Shown here: positions 1 through 8,389 of the stretch, in pieces
Layout of the letters: the number at the start of each line of letters is the position of its first letter
How positions within the stretch are numbered: position 1 is the first letter of the stretch
Origin: Moraxella lacunata
GTDB taxonomy: Bacteria > Pseudomonadota > Gammaproteobacteria > Pseudomonadales > Moraxellaceae
Reading direction: 5' to 3'
NCBI RefSeq assembly: GCF_002027545.1
Contig: NZ_MXAN01000042.1
Coordinates: 1 to 11,386, forward strand
Length of the DNA stretch: 11,386 bases
Position numbers and translations under genes: made by a program
The notes under the pieces: model-generated
What the model was told of the DNA's origin: nothing
The model's database searches: none
What the model saw: only the letters and a program-made list of their open reading frames with translations

Positions 1-59
1 GTGGAATACAGTTGCTACACGTCCAAAATTTAAAATACACCTGTAATGAACAACCCCAA

Positions 60-1130
60 CTAAACAAATTCCCCAAAAAACTCATCAATATATCCTTCTG
101 GCATATTGGCAAGCGTATATCGCCATTTGGGGTTTTTGTCTTTATCAATGAGCAATGCTCGCACCCCCTCTTGAAAATCACCATGATTGACACAATGGGT
201 TGCCACGCAGGTTTCTAGGTCAAATATTTGTTTTAAGGAAAAGTCTTTTTTGGTTGTTTTTAAATCATGATAGATTTTAAAGGTAATCGCTTTTGTGGTA
301 TCTGAACCATGTCTATAAATGTCTATGGCGGATTTAATCATATCATTATCGCCATCATAAGCCATTAGGGCTTTATCAATATCCATCAAATCACCTACAT
401 TCATCAGATGATTAATCTCATCAAATGCCTTTGACAATTCACTCTCACCCAATATGGATGTATCATGAGAGTCATTTAAACAGGCAGATAATAAATGGTG
501 GTTGCTTCTATCATCTTTAAAGTCAATTTGGCAAATAAGACCGATGAGCTCATCAAATCTGTCATGACCGATGGCAAAGTCTGCCAAACCAAATGCCCAA
601 GCATCCGCCCCTGTAAATCTTGCTCCCGTCAGCCCCAAAAACAGCCCAATCTTGCCCGCCAAATGATTTAAAAAATAAGATGCCCCTGCGTCAGGAAACA
701 GCCCGATAGAGACCTCAGGCATTGCCATGCGTGTGGTGGGCGTAACGACTTTATGGCTTGACCCGCCAAACAGCCCCATACCACCCCCCATGACAATCCC
801 ATGCCCCCATACCATGATGGGCTTAGGATAGGTGTGCATGGCGTACATGAGTCCATATTCGTGCGTAAAAAAGTCGTGAGCGGTTGTCTTGTTCGTCTTG
901 CCATAGAGTGCCTTGATGTCACCACCTGCACACAATCCTTTATCGCCTGCACCATGTAGCACCACAACCGCCACACTGTCATCGTTCATCCATGTATCTA
1001 GGTGCGTGCGTATGGTTTTGACCATGCCTAGGTCTTGGGCATTTAGGGCTTTGGGGTTGTTTAGTGTGATGATACCAATACGCTTAGCGTTGGTGGTTGG
1101 GGCTAGGCGTGTCAAAATCGTGTCAGTCAT
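60..1130 (-). CDS. Enoyl-CoA hydratase/isomerase family protein, probable 3-hydroxyisobutyryl-CoA hydrolase
   Basis: This 356-residue crotonase-fold enzyme most likely hydrolyses 3-hydroxyisobutyryl-CoA in the cytoplasm during valine breakdown. The oxyanion-hole segments are visible as CAGGDI (about residues 67-72) and GGGMG (115-119). The segment PEVSIGLFPD follows, with Glu139 and Asp147; this Glu/Asp pair eight residues apart is the pattern of the hydrolase branch, as in human HIBCH. The length (about 350) also fits hydrolases rather than ordinary enoyl-CoA hydratases (about 260). The ATG at 1130 is preceded by an AAGGA ribosome binding site, which supports this start. The gene appears to be transcribed alone from the promoter at 1192-1220. 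No acyl-CoA dehydrogenase or hydroxyisobutyrate dehydrogenase lies nearby, so the exact substrate is inferred from the family. A general enoyl-CoA hydratase role is the main alternative. Confidence 0.9.
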   Translation of the reverse strand: MTDTILTRLAPTTNAKRIGIITLNNPKALNAQDLGMVKTIRTHLDTWMNDDSVAVVVLHGAGDKGLCAGGDIKALYGKTNKTTAHDFFTHEYGLMYAMHTYPKPIMVWGHGIVMGGGMGLFGGSSHKVVTPTTRMAMPEVSIGLFPDAGASYFLNHLAGKIGLFLGLTGARFTGADAWAFGLADFAIGHDRFDELIGLICQIDFKDDRSNHHLLSACLNDSHDTSILGESELSKAFDEINHLMNVGDLMDIDKALMAYDGDNDMIKSAIDIYRHGSDTTKAITFKIYHDLKTTKKDFSLKQIFDLETCVATHCVNHGDFQEGVRALLIDKDKNPKWRYTLANMPEGYIDEFFGEFV

Positions 1131-1191
1131 GATAAATTCCTTTTAGTGTGATTAAGATAGACAATTAAGGGTTTTTAAAGTGATTGATTTT

Positions 1192-1220
1192 AATATAACA
1201 AATTTGAACCATCGAATCAA
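1192..1220 (-). promoter_or_regulatory. Probable sigma70 promoter for the CoA hydrolase gene
   Basis: Read on the minus strand, TTGATT (1220-1215) and TATATT (1197-1192) are separated by exactly 17 bases. A TG one base before the -10 makes it an extended -10. The predicted start near 1185 gives a leader of about 55 bases. Confidence 0.55.
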
Positions 1221-1229
1221 TATTTTAAA

Positions 1230-1258
1230 TTGAAAAATCATTTGAGTTATCTTATAAT
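1230..1258 (+). promoter_or_regulatory. Probable sigma70 promoter for yaaA
   Basis: TTGAAA (1230-1235) and a perfect TATAAT (1253-1258) are separated by 17 bases, giving a transcription start near 1265 and a leader of about 33 bases. YaaA belongs to the OxyR regulon in E. coli, but I see no convincing OxyR site here. The promoter lies back to back with that of the divergent hydrolase gene, with only nine bases between the two -35 boxes. Confidence 0.65.
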
Positions 1259-1297
1259 ATTTTTACTAACCATTCACTTAGATATTTATCAAGCATC

Positions 1298-2080
1298 ATG
1301 TACTGTTTAATGTCCCCTGCCAAAAAACTGGATGAAAAAACCGCCATTCCCTTTCACATAAAAGGTCATTTAAGCGAACCAATATTCATAAATTACGCCA
1401 TGGATTTGATGAAAACTTTAAAAAATAAAGATATCATAGACTTACAAGAACTCATGGGTGTGTCTAAACAAATCGCCGAATTAAATATCACTCGTAACCA
1501 AAACTGGACTTATCCTTTTGATGACAATAAAAAGCCTGCCATTTATCTGTTTGATGGCGATGCTTATACAGGGCTTGATGCTTATTCATTAAATACCGAC
1601 GAGATTTTATATCTAAATCAACATTTAGGAATTTTATCAGGATTGTATGGCATTTTAAAGCCATTGGATAATATGCTACCTTATCGGCTAGAAATGGGCG
1701 TGAAATTAAAAACAGCCCATGCTGATGATTTATACAGCTATTGGGGCGATGAGATTACCGATGTGATAAATCATAATATCAAAAATAGCGGTTCTGATGT
1801 ATTGATAAATCTTGCATCGGGTGAATATTTTAAAGCAGTCAATACCTCAAAAATCAAGGCGGATATTATCACACCCAAATTCTTAGACCAAAAAAACGGG
1901 CAGTATAAAATTATAAGTTTCTACGCCAAAAAAGCTCGTGGCATGATGATGAATTTTTGTGCAAAAAATCGCATTACAGACCCCAATGACTTAAAACACT
2001 TTGATATGGACGGTTATTATTTTGATGAAAAAGCCAGTGGTCATGATGAATGGATATTTAAAAGAGATGAGCAGATTTAG
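1298..2080 (+). CDS. yaaA: Peroxide stress protein YaaA (UPF0246 / DUF328 family)
   Basis: This is a cytoplasmic protein of 260 residues, the normal length for YaaA. In E. coli YaaA limits free intracellular iron and so reduces Fenton damage during hydrogen peroxide stress. Family signatures run the whole length: SPAKKLD at the N-terminus (residues 6-12), a YLFDGDAYTGLDA segment, LSGLYGILKPLDNMLPYRLE in the middle, NLASGEYFKAV, KARGMMMNFCAKNRI, and a C-terminal DEWIFKRD. The start at 1298 places the family N-terminus (M-x-x-L-M-SPAK) correctly, although no strong Shine-Dalgarno sequence precedes it. The gene appears monocistronic. I see no clear terminator in the 196 bases before the next gene. 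The family assignment is secure; the iron-handling role is taken from E. coli. Confidence 0.95.
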   Translation: MYCLMSPAKKLDEKTAIPFHIKGHLSEPIFINYAMDLMKTLKNKDIIDLQELMGVSKQIAELNITRNQNWTYPFDDNKKPAIYLFDGDAYTGLDAYSLNTDEILYLNQHLGILSGLYGILKPLDNMLPYRLEMGVKLKTAHADDLYSYWGDEITDVINHNIKNSGSDVLINLASGEYFKAVNTSKIKADIITPKFLDQKNGQYKIISFYAKKARGMMMNFCAKNRITDPNDLKHFDMDGYYFDEKASGHDEWIFKRDEQI

Positions 2081-2217
2081 GCGTTATTTACCCACCAATT
2101 TACTCGCCATCCATTACTTAAATATATCCCACTCATTAATCAACATAAAGCATAATTAACAACAAAAATCAACTTAAAATAAATACCTGATGGTTATTAA
2201 ATGATGGATTTTTGGTA

Positions 2218-2246
2218 TTGCCAATTACAATCAGCCTTGTTATGAT
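2218..2246 (+). promoter_or_regulatory. Probable promoter of the export operon
   Basis: TTGCCA (2218-2223) and TATGAT (2241-2246) are separated by 17 bases, and a TG one base before the -10 makes it extended. Transcription would start near 2253, about 24 bases before the first ATG of the TolC-like gene. I see no obvious operator palindrome and no regulator gene next to it. Confidence 0.6.
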
Positions 2247-2276
2247 AGGATTTTAAATTTTGTTTATTTTTCAACC

Positions 2277-3686
2277 ATGAAAATGCCCTATTTTTTGCTT
2301 TTGGGATTATTGTTAGTACAGCAGGCCAATGCTGATTATAGCTTGCTTGATGCCCAAAAACAGCTCATGAGCAACAGCTCTGCCATACAAGCAAGTCATG
2401 CCTTGTATCAAGCTGATGTCTTACAAGCAGAATCGTTACAAAAATTACACTATCCTAGGATATCGCTCAATGCACACGCCTTTGCACTACAACAAAACAG
2501 CAACATACCCCTAGATAATATCAAAGAGCAGACCGCCCAGCACATTAACACCCATTTTGACCATCGCTTTGGCAATGCACCCGATGGTCTGTTAGATGCT
2601 TTGCATAACAGCACCCAAACCGCCCTTGACCGCCTGCCTGACCATCAAGATGTCAAGCTACGCCATGATGGCATTACCCCAAACATTACCGCCACGATGC
2701 CCATCTATACAGGTGGCCTAATCAGCAGCAGCAAAAATATCGCCAATCTACAAGCACAGCGTGGTAAATTTGGATTACAAGAACGCATCTCTTTGGCAAA
2801 ACTTAATTTGATTCGCCATTATTTTAATGTGCAATTACAAAAACAGCTGACCGACACACAACAAAACACGCTTAGCGCCATACAGCTACATGTAGATAAT
2901 GCTTATAAATTAGAACAGCAAGGTTTTATCAGTCGTGGACAGCGTATGCAATTTGAAGTGGCACGCAATCAGGTACAAAGACTGTATCAAAGCACCCAAA
3001 ATCAGCACCAAAACAGCATTTATGAGCTTGCCGTTTTGCTTGGTTTGCCCCACATTGAACCGCTAAGCACACCGCTGTTTATCAACACCCAGCATCGACC
3101 CAATTGGCAAGCATTACTCAAAGACTCCCAAAATACGCCATTAAATCAAAAGCTAAAAACCGACATTTTGCTTGCCGATGAAAATATCGCCCTAAGACAA
3201 TCCACCAAAAAACCAAAAATTGCCGCTGTGGCTCGTTATACCTTAGATGATAAGCCTGATTGGTTTGCAGGTGTGGCGGTTCAGTATAACCTATTATCAG
3301 GCATTGACCGTGATAAGCAGATTGGGGCAGCACACCTACAAAAACAAGCAGCCAAATTAGGTCATGAACAAGTCAATGAACACATCACAACCACCATGCA
3401 CACCGCTTATGGCGAGATGGTGCTGGCACAAAAAACCCACGCCCTACTACAACAAAATCATCGGGCCGCCAAAGAAAATTTGCGTATCCAGACGCTGTCT
3501 TTTCAAGAAGGGTTTGGGACGGTGGCAGGTGTGGTTGATGCCCAAAGTGCTTTATCACAGATTGACAGCGAAACCGCTCTAAATGCGTATCGCTACCTTT
3601 TGGCATTGGCGACGCTGTTGCATCACACAGGGACAATTGATGACTTTGATGATTATTTGTCTTTGGATGATGCTCATAAATTGTGA
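2277..3686 (+). CDS. TolC-family outer-membrane efflux protein
   Basis: This 469-residue protein should be the outer-membrane channel of a tripartite exporter. It starts with a signal peptide: a hydrophobic core at residues 5-14 and likely cleavage after ANA at residue 19. The two internal TolC repeats are visible. The first has a helical start, then LHYPRISLNA (58-66) and TATMPIYTGGLISS (138-151). The second has KPKIAAVARY followed by a WFAGVAVQYNLLSG segment. Both are followed by long Gln/Ala-rich helices that form the periplasmic tunnel. An odd point is the roughly 60-residue His/Asp-rich stretch between the first pair of beta strands (about 72-132), which is longer than the matching surface loop of E. 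coli TolC. No Shine-Dalgarno sequence precedes the ATG, and another ATG lies two codons on. It is the first gene of the operon, 46 bases before the adaptor gene. The exported substrate cannot be read from the sequence. Confidence 0.9.
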   Translation: MKMPYFLLLGLLLVQQANADYSLLDAQKQLMSNSSAIQASHALYQADVLQAESLQKLHYPRISLNAHAFALQQNSNIPLDNIKEQTAQHINTHFDHRFGNAPDGLLDALHNSTQTALDRLPDHQDVKLRHDGITPNITATMPIYTGGLISSSKNIANLQAQRGKFGLQERISLAKLNLIRHYFNVQLQKQLTDTQQNTLSAIQLHVDNAYKLEQQGFISRGQRMQFEVARNQVQRLYQSTQNQHQNSIYELAVLLGLPHIEPLSTPLFINTQHRPNWQALLKDSQNTPLNQKLKTDILLADENIALRQSTKKPKIAAVARYTLDDKPDWFAGVAVQYNLLSGIDRDKQIGAAHLQKQAAKLGHEQVNEHITTTMHTAYGEMVLAQKTHALLQQNHRAAKENLRIQTLSFQEGFGTVAGVVDAQSALSQIDSETALNAYRYLLALATLLHHTGTIDDFDDYLSLDDAHKL

Positions 3687-3732
3687 TTGATAACGCTCAT
3701 ACTTAACCCCAACCATTTGACAGCCCAAAACC

Positions 3733-4896
3733 ATGACTGATAAGACCGATGATGTTAAGCCAGATACCGATGGCAACCATCCAAAAAAACAAAAACCCCA
3801 CACACAAGCCAAATCAAAGCCCAGACCTTTGGCGTTATTCTTATTATTGGCACTCATTGGCAGTGTGCTTTTGGTGATTATTTTTGGTTTGATACAAAGC
3901 TATGGCACACCGCAAAACTTGCCAACAGCTAACGCCATTGGTAGCACAAATGAGCCACCAAAGGGGGTGATTGCTCATGTCAGACAAAAGATTACCGGGC
4001 CTGCCACATTTAGCATTCAAGGGCGTGTGGAGGGCGAAACGGTGAACATCAGCACCAAACTGCCCAGTCGTGTTGCTGCCATTTATGTTAAAGAGGGTCA
4101 AGCTGTCAGGACAGGTGAACCTTTGGTTCAGCTTATCAGTCCTGAAATTGACGCCAAAAAACAGCAAGCCGCTGCCATGTTACAGTCAGCCCTTGCCTTT
4201 CAGTCGTCCACAGACCGTGGCACAAGACAAGAAAATGTAGACACCCTGTACGCCAATTGGCAAAGTGCCAAAGCTCAGGCAACACTGGCAGAGGAGAGCT
4301 ATCGCCGTGGTGAGTATTTGTATCAAGAAGGTGTCATCTCCCGCCAACGCCGTGATGAGATGAGAGCAGCGAAGCAGTCTTCTGCTCAAATTGCCCAAGC
4401 AGCACAGCAGCAGTATCTAAAAGCCGAGCGTGGTCGCACTGATGAATTAAAATCGTCCGCCGACGCCCAAGTCCAAATCGCTCGTGCGGCGGTTGCCGAA
4501 GCCAATGCCCTAGATGCCGAAACCATGCTCTATGCCCCCATTGATGGCACGGTCTCAAAAATCTACATCCAAAGCAGTGAACTGGTCATGCCAGCGGTGC
4601 CTGTGATGAGCCTGCTTGACAACCACCCTACCATTACCATAAGCGTCCAAGAAAATCAGTACAGTCATGTCCATGCCCTGCCCAAGCTCACTGGTTTCAT
4701 CCCTGCACTGAACAAAACCGCCGATTTTAAAATCGTGCATACCGAGGATGAGGGAGAGTTTGCCACCATCAAAAATACCAGACAGACAGGCGGTTATGAC
4801 ATTCATAGCTTTAAAACCAAACTTGAACCCATCACCCCCATTGAAGGGTTAAAAGTGGGCATGAGTGTGATATTTGATATCACTGTTTTGCCCTAA
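3733..4896 (+). CDS. HlyD-family periplasmic adaptor (membrane fusion protein) of an ABC-type exporter
   Basis: This 387-residue adaptor would link the inner-membrane permeases to the TolC-like channel. It has a charged, Lys-rich cytoplasmic N-terminus (1-31) and one membrane anchor (about 32-54). The first half of a lipoyl/barrel-sandwich domain follows (about 102-135, VNISTKLPSRVAAIYVKEG), then a long Ala/Gln-rich coiled-coil hairpin (about 140-262). The second lipoyl half begins at YAPIDGTVSKIYI (267-279). A C-terminal beta domain ends in EGLKVGMSVIF. The DFKIVHTEDEGEFATIKNTR segment followed by a Gly- and Phe-containing stretch is typical of the YbhG/YhiI type of adaptor that partners ABC-2 permeases. 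The gene sits 46 bases after the channel gene and 27 before the first permease gene. The start has no visible Shine-Dalgarno sequence. The substrate is unknown. Confidence 0.9.
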   Translation: MTDKTDDVKPDTDGNHPKKQKPHTQAKSKPRPLALFLLLALIGSVLLVIIFGLIQSYGTPQNLPTANAIGSTNEPPKGVIAHVRQKITGPATFSIQGRVEGETVNISTKLPSRVAAIYVKEGQAVRTGEPLVQLISPEIDAKKQQAAAMLQSALAFQSSTDRGTRQENVDTLYANWQSAKAQATLAEESYRRGEYLYQEGVISRQRRDEMRAAKQSSAQIAQAAQQQYLKAERGRTDELKSSADAQVQIARAAVAEANALDAETMLYAPIDGTVSKIYIQSSELVMPAVPVMSLLDNHPTITISVQENQYSHVHALPKLTGFIPALNKTADFKIVHTEDEGEFATIKNTRQTGGYDIHSFKTKLEPITPIEGLKVGMSVIFDITVLP

Positions 4897-4923
4897 ATTT
4901 TCATTCAAATAAGCCTGATATCC

Positions 4924-6102
4924 ATGATTGTTCGCTTTATTCGTGCTTTTTGCCAAGCATTTTTGCGTGAGCTTAACCGCTTATCATGTAACCGATTTGA
5001 TTTGGCGATGGTCATGATAGCACCGCTTGTCATCATTGTCTTATTTGGAGCCATGTTTTATCATGGTAAAGCACATCATCTGCCTGTGGCTTTGGTTGAT
5101 GAGGATAACAGTGAATTAAGCCATTTGATTTATCAGCACATTCATCATAATGAAACCGTTGAAGCCGTCCTAATTTTAGATGATATACAAGATGCTCATC
5201 ATGCCATCAATCGTTTGGATGTTGGTGGCTACATATACATTCCCAAGGATGCCCAAAATCGTTTGGTGCGTGGTGAAAACACAGGCATCCACATTGCCTA
5301 CAATCAATCATTTTTTAGCATTGGCAGTGCCATCTCATCTGCCCTATCTAAAAGCACCAAAGGCGGTATTGCCAAATTTATACAAACCAAGCATTTAACT
5401 GGTGTCTTACCCCATTTGTCTGGCAACATGCCTCATGTCAAAATATCGGTGCTGTTTAACCCCAATTTAAGCTATGAATTCTTTTTAGAGCCGTTTTTGG
5501 TCGCTGCGGTGTTGCATTTATTACTGTGCTGTTTGGTTGCCCACGCCATTGGACAAGAATTTCATGAACACAGCGTACATGAATGGTTATATCATTCACC
5601 TTTTGGGGCGTTGTTTGGTAAAATAAGCGTGTATGTGCTGATAATCAGCCTTTGGCATGGGCTATGGCAGGCGTGGCTTATTGGGGTGCGTGGCTGGTTT
5701 GTGGCAGGGTCGTTATTTGTACTGATTATCGGTCAACTGTTGTTTTATCTTGCTTATGCCTTATTTGGGGCGATGGTGGTGCTTAAAACTCAAAACATCA
5801 ATAAAAGCTATGGCATTTTGGCGGTCTATGGCGGTTCATCGATGAGTTTTGCAGGGGTTACTCTACCACTAAACAACGCCTCAGGCTTTACCCAATTTTG
5901 GTCGCAGATTATCCCCTTTACTCCCTTTGCCCGTCTACAAGTTGAACAGTGGGTGATTGGCAGTCCATTTATCATCACCCTAGCACACCTTAACTCTTTG
6001 CTGATATTTGTGCTAATTTTTGCCATCGGTAGCCTATTACTGCTTAGACGCATCAAAAAGACCTTAATAGCCATACCAAATACACCCAAGGATGACAGTT
6101 GA
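4924..6102 (+). CDS. ABC-2 type transporter permease (first of a tandem pair)
   Basis: This 392-residue inner-membrane protein has the layout of the ABC2_membrane_3 (YhhJ/YbhR-like) permeases. One membrane helix lies near the N-terminus (about 25-46). A large periplasmic domain follows, opening with LPVALVDEDNSELS (53-66), a characteristic motif. A C-terminal block of about five helices comes last (about 187-209, 232-254, 259-285, 297-313, 349-374). It ends in a basic cytoplasmic tail. No Walker A or ABC signature is present, so it is a permease without a fused ATPase, unlike E. coli RbbA. It overlaps the next gene by one base (TGATG), which implies translational coupling and a heterodimeric membrane unit. 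Drug, dye or polyamine export is possible by analogy with relatives, but nothing here defines the substrate. Confidence 0.87.
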   Translation: MIVRFIRAFCQAFLRELNRLSCNRFDLAMVMIAPLVIIVLFGAMFYHGKAHHLPVALVDEDNSELSHLIYQHIHHNETVEAVLILDDIQDAHHAINRLDVGGYIYIPKDAQNRLVRGENTGIHIAYNQSFFSIGSAISSALSKSTKGGIAKFIQTKHLTGVLPHLSGNMPHVKISVLFNPNLSYEFFLEPFLVAAVLHLLLCCLVAHAIGQEFHEHSVHEWLYHSPFGALFGKISVYVLIISLWHGLWQAWLIGVRGWFVAGSLFVLIIGQLLFYLAYALFGAMVVLKTQNINKSYGILAVYGGSSMSFAGVTLPLNNASGFTQFWSQIIPFTPFARLQVEQWVIGSPFIITLAHLNSLLIFVLIFAIGSLLLLRRIKKTLIAIPNTPKDDS

Positions 6103-7244
6103 TGAGACGATTTATCAAACAATATCTGACCATCTGGCTGGATATCATCAAAGACAGGTCTATTTTTTTGACCATGGTGCTGTCGGTGGTGTTTTATGGT
6201 TTCTTTTATCCGTTTGCCTATCAAGCTCAGCGTCCTGCCGATTTGCCCATTGTGATTGTTGATGAAGAGCAAAGCCCGCTCACCCAAGCCATCATCCACA
6301 CCACAAGCCATACGCCCAACATACATGTTTTGGCGGTTGTGAGTGATTTTAGGCAAGCTCAAATGCTGGTACAATCAGCAAAGGCAGATGGGATTTTATT
6401 ATTGCCTGACAATCTTAGCCAAAGCATTCATCATGGTCAAACAGGCGGGGTTGGGCTGTATCTGAGTTCGGCGTATTTTTTGCGTACACAAAATATCGGT
6501 GCAGGTCTGGTATCATCATTACAAGCAACCATCATCCAAGAGTTAGGACAAGTCACCCAAACTAGACATAAGCCCATGCCAGAGCTTGTCCATCAATCAG
6601 CATTATTTAACCCCTTATCAGGATATGGCAGCTATATTTTTCCTGCTGTTGCTCCCATCATCGTCTACCAAACCATCGTGCTGGGTCTTGCCATGCTTGT
6701 GGCAGGTTATCGTCAAAGGTTATGGCGTGCCAGTGCTTGTGATTTTTTGGCAATTTATGCGGTGGCATTGACCATTGGCTGTTTGTCGTGTTTTTATTTA
6801 TTTGGTTTTGTATTTTGGTGGCATGATTATCCTAGGGGTGGTAACTTTTGGGGAATGATGCTCGGTGTCCCCATCTTTGTCAGCTGTGCCATTGGGGTGG
6901 CTTTATTAATCGCATCATGGGTAGCTGATGGTGCTAAGGTGGGTGTGTTGCTCATTTTTAGCTCTGTGCCATTATTTATGCTAACAGGGCTTGCTTACCC
7001 ACTGATGGCGATGCCCAAATTTTTACAACCATTAGCCAATGCCCTGCCAACCACACAAGGCGTACAAATGTTCGTTCAGCTCAATCAGATGGGCGTACCC
7101 ATTCAAGATGTTTGGCAAAAGATGGCATATTTGGCAAGTGTGGCGGTGCTTTGTTTGGGGGTGGCGTTTTGGCGGTTGCGGTATACTGCTAATGGTGTGG
7201 GTAAAGTGCAAAAATTACCGACATTTTGCCCAAAAAAGTGCTAA
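6102..7244 (+). CDS. ABC-2 type transporter permease (second of a tandem pair)
   Basis: This 380-residue permease is a paralogue of the upstream one and probably its dimer partner. It has a first helix at about 20-40, a periplasmic domain opening with LPIVIVDEEQSPLTQ (48-62), and C-terminal helices at about 179-201, 213-238, 251-272, 278-302 and 341-358. The segment LTGLAYPLMAMPKFLQPL (294-311) matches the usual helix-turn of ABC-2 permeases, where a Pro follows an aromatic residue. I chose the ATG at 6102, which shares its A with the TGA of the previous gene. A TTG one codon earlier (6099) is also in frame but less likely. The stop codon at 7242 lies inside the likely recA -10 element. No ATP-binding gene follows: the next gene is recA. 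Confidence 0.87.
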   Translation: MRRFIKQYLTIWLDIIKDRSIFLTMVLSVVFYGFFYPFAYQAQRPADLPIVIVDEEQSPLTQAIIHTTSHTPNIHVLAVVSDFRQAQMLVQSAKADGILLLPDNLSQSIHHGQTGGVGLYLSSAYFLRTQNIGAGLVSSLQATIIQELGQVTQTRHKPMPELVHQSALFNPLSGYGSYIFPAVAPIIVYQTIVLGLAMLVAGYRQRLWRASACDFLAIYAVALTIGCLSCFYLFGFVFWWHDYPRGGNFWGMMLGVPIFVSCAIGVALLIASWVADGAKVGVLLIFSSVPLFMLTGLAYPLMAMPKFLQPLANALPTTQGVQMFVQLNQMGVPIQDVWQKMAYLASVAVLCLGVAFWRLRYTANGVGKVQKLPTFCPKKC

Positions 7245-7247
7245 AAT
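7218..7247 (+). promoter_or_regulatory. Probable recA promoter, overlapping the end of the upstream gene
   Basis: An extended -10, TGCTAAAAT, has its hexamer at 7242-7247, and a weak -35 (CCGACA, 7218-7223) lies 18 bases upstream. Transcription would start near 7254, giving a leader of about 39 bases. The -10 overlaps the TAA stop of the second permease gene. I see no CTGT-N8-ACAG LexA box in this region, in line with Moraxellaceae such as Acinetobacter, which lack a classical LexA-controlled recA. Confidence 0.45.
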
Positions 7248-7292
7248 AGGCACAATCCATCATGTTAATTTTATACAAAAAAGGTAATTCTC

Positions 7293-8384
7293 ATGGCAAA
7301 AGCACCCAAAGAAAAAGACGATAATATTGAAGGTAATAAAGAAAAAGCATTACAAATGGCTTTGGCTCAGATTGAAAAGGCGTTTGGTAAAAACACCATC
7401 ATGAATTTGGGTGATGAGTCTGTTAAGGCAGATGTAGAGACCATCTCCACAGGCTCACTTGGGCTTGATATTGCCCTAGGGATTGGCGGTCTGCCAAAGG
7501 GGCGTATTGTTGAGATTTTTGGCCCTGAAAGCTCGGGCAAAACCACGCTGACCTTACAGACCATTGCCGAATGCCAAAAACAAGGCGGAAAATGTGCATT
7601 TATTGATGCAGAACATGCCCTAGACCCCATTTATGCCAAAAAACTGGGCGTGAATCTAAGTGAACTTATGGTGTCTCAGCCTGACAATGGTGAACAAGCC
7701 CTTGAAATCGTGGACATGCTTGTACGCTCTGGGGCGGTGGATTTGATTGTTGTGGACTCAGTTGCCGCCTTAACCCCAAAAGCTGAGATTGAAGGTGAGA
7801 TGGGCGACAGCCACATGGGTCTACAAGCACGCCTCATGAGTCAAGCCTTACGTAAAATCACCGGTAACGCCAAACGCTCTAACTGCATGGTGATTTTCAT
7901 CAACCAAATCCGCATGAAAATTGGGGTTATGTTCGGCTCTCCTGAAACCACAACAGGTGGTAACGCCTTGAAGTTTTATGCGTCTGTACGCTTAGACATT
8001 CGCCGTATCGGCTCGGTCAAGGACAAAGAAGAAATCATCGGCTCTGAAACCCGTGTCAAAGTCATCAAAAACAAAATGGCTCCCCCATTTCGCCAAACCG
8101 AATTTGACATCATGTATGGCGAAGGCATTAACCGCTTGGGCGAGATTGTGGATATCGGGGCAAGTCTTGACATTGTCGGCAAATCAGGGGCGTGGTACAG
8201 CTATGAAGGCTCAAAAATCGGTCAAGGTAAAGCCAATGCCTGTCAATTTTTGGCGGAAAATCCTGCAATCGCCCAAGAGATTGAAGCCAAAATCCGTGAG
8301 TTAAAACTTGCCAATGTCGTGCCAGTCGCCCCCAGCGATGATGACGGCGAAGTGCCTGAATATGTCGAAGGCATGGACGACTAA
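7293..8384 (+). CDS. recA: Recombinase RecA
   Basis: RecA is the ATP-dependent strand-exchange protein of homologous recombination and DNA repair, acting as a filament on single-stranded DNA. The 363-residue length is normal for proteobacteria. Visible features are the Walker A motif GPESSGKT (77-84), the Walker B strand [10 protein letters not shown], and the L1 region [20 protein letters not shown]. The L2 DNA-binding loop is intact, including [13 protein letters not shown] and [18 protein letters not shown]. The tail is acidic and ends in EYVEGMDD, the usual self-inhibitory C-terminus. The ATG at 7293 follows an AAAGG ribosome binding site at a suitable distance. recX begins 5 bases after the stop, so the two are probably co-transcribed. 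Nothing suggests damage or unusual origin. Confidence 0.99.
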   Translation: MAKAPKEKDDNIEGNKEKALQMALAQIEKAFGKNTIMNLGDESVKADVETISTGSLGLDIALGIGGLPKGRIVEIFGPESSGKTTLTLQTIAECQKQGGKCAFIDAEHALDPIYAKKLGVNLSELMVSQPDNGEQALEIVDMLVRSGAVDLIVVDSVAALTPKAEIEGEMGDSHMGLQARLMSQALRKITGNAKRSNCMVIFINQIRMKIGVMFGSPETTTGGNALKFYASVRLDIRRIGSVKDKEEIIGSETRVKVIKNKMAPPFRQTEFDIMYGEGINRLGEIVDIGASLDIVGKSGAWYSYEGSKIGQGKANACQFLAENPAIAQEIEAKIRELKLANVVPVAPSDDDGEVPEYVEGMDD

Positions 8385-8389
8385 TTTTT

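Noticed and set aside
2..46. Open frame at the left edge ending WNTVATRPKFKIHL and a TAA at 44-46, possibly the tail of a convergent gene
   Set aside because: Fourteen open codons at a window edge are expected by chance and I recognise no family in them, so there is no support for a gene.
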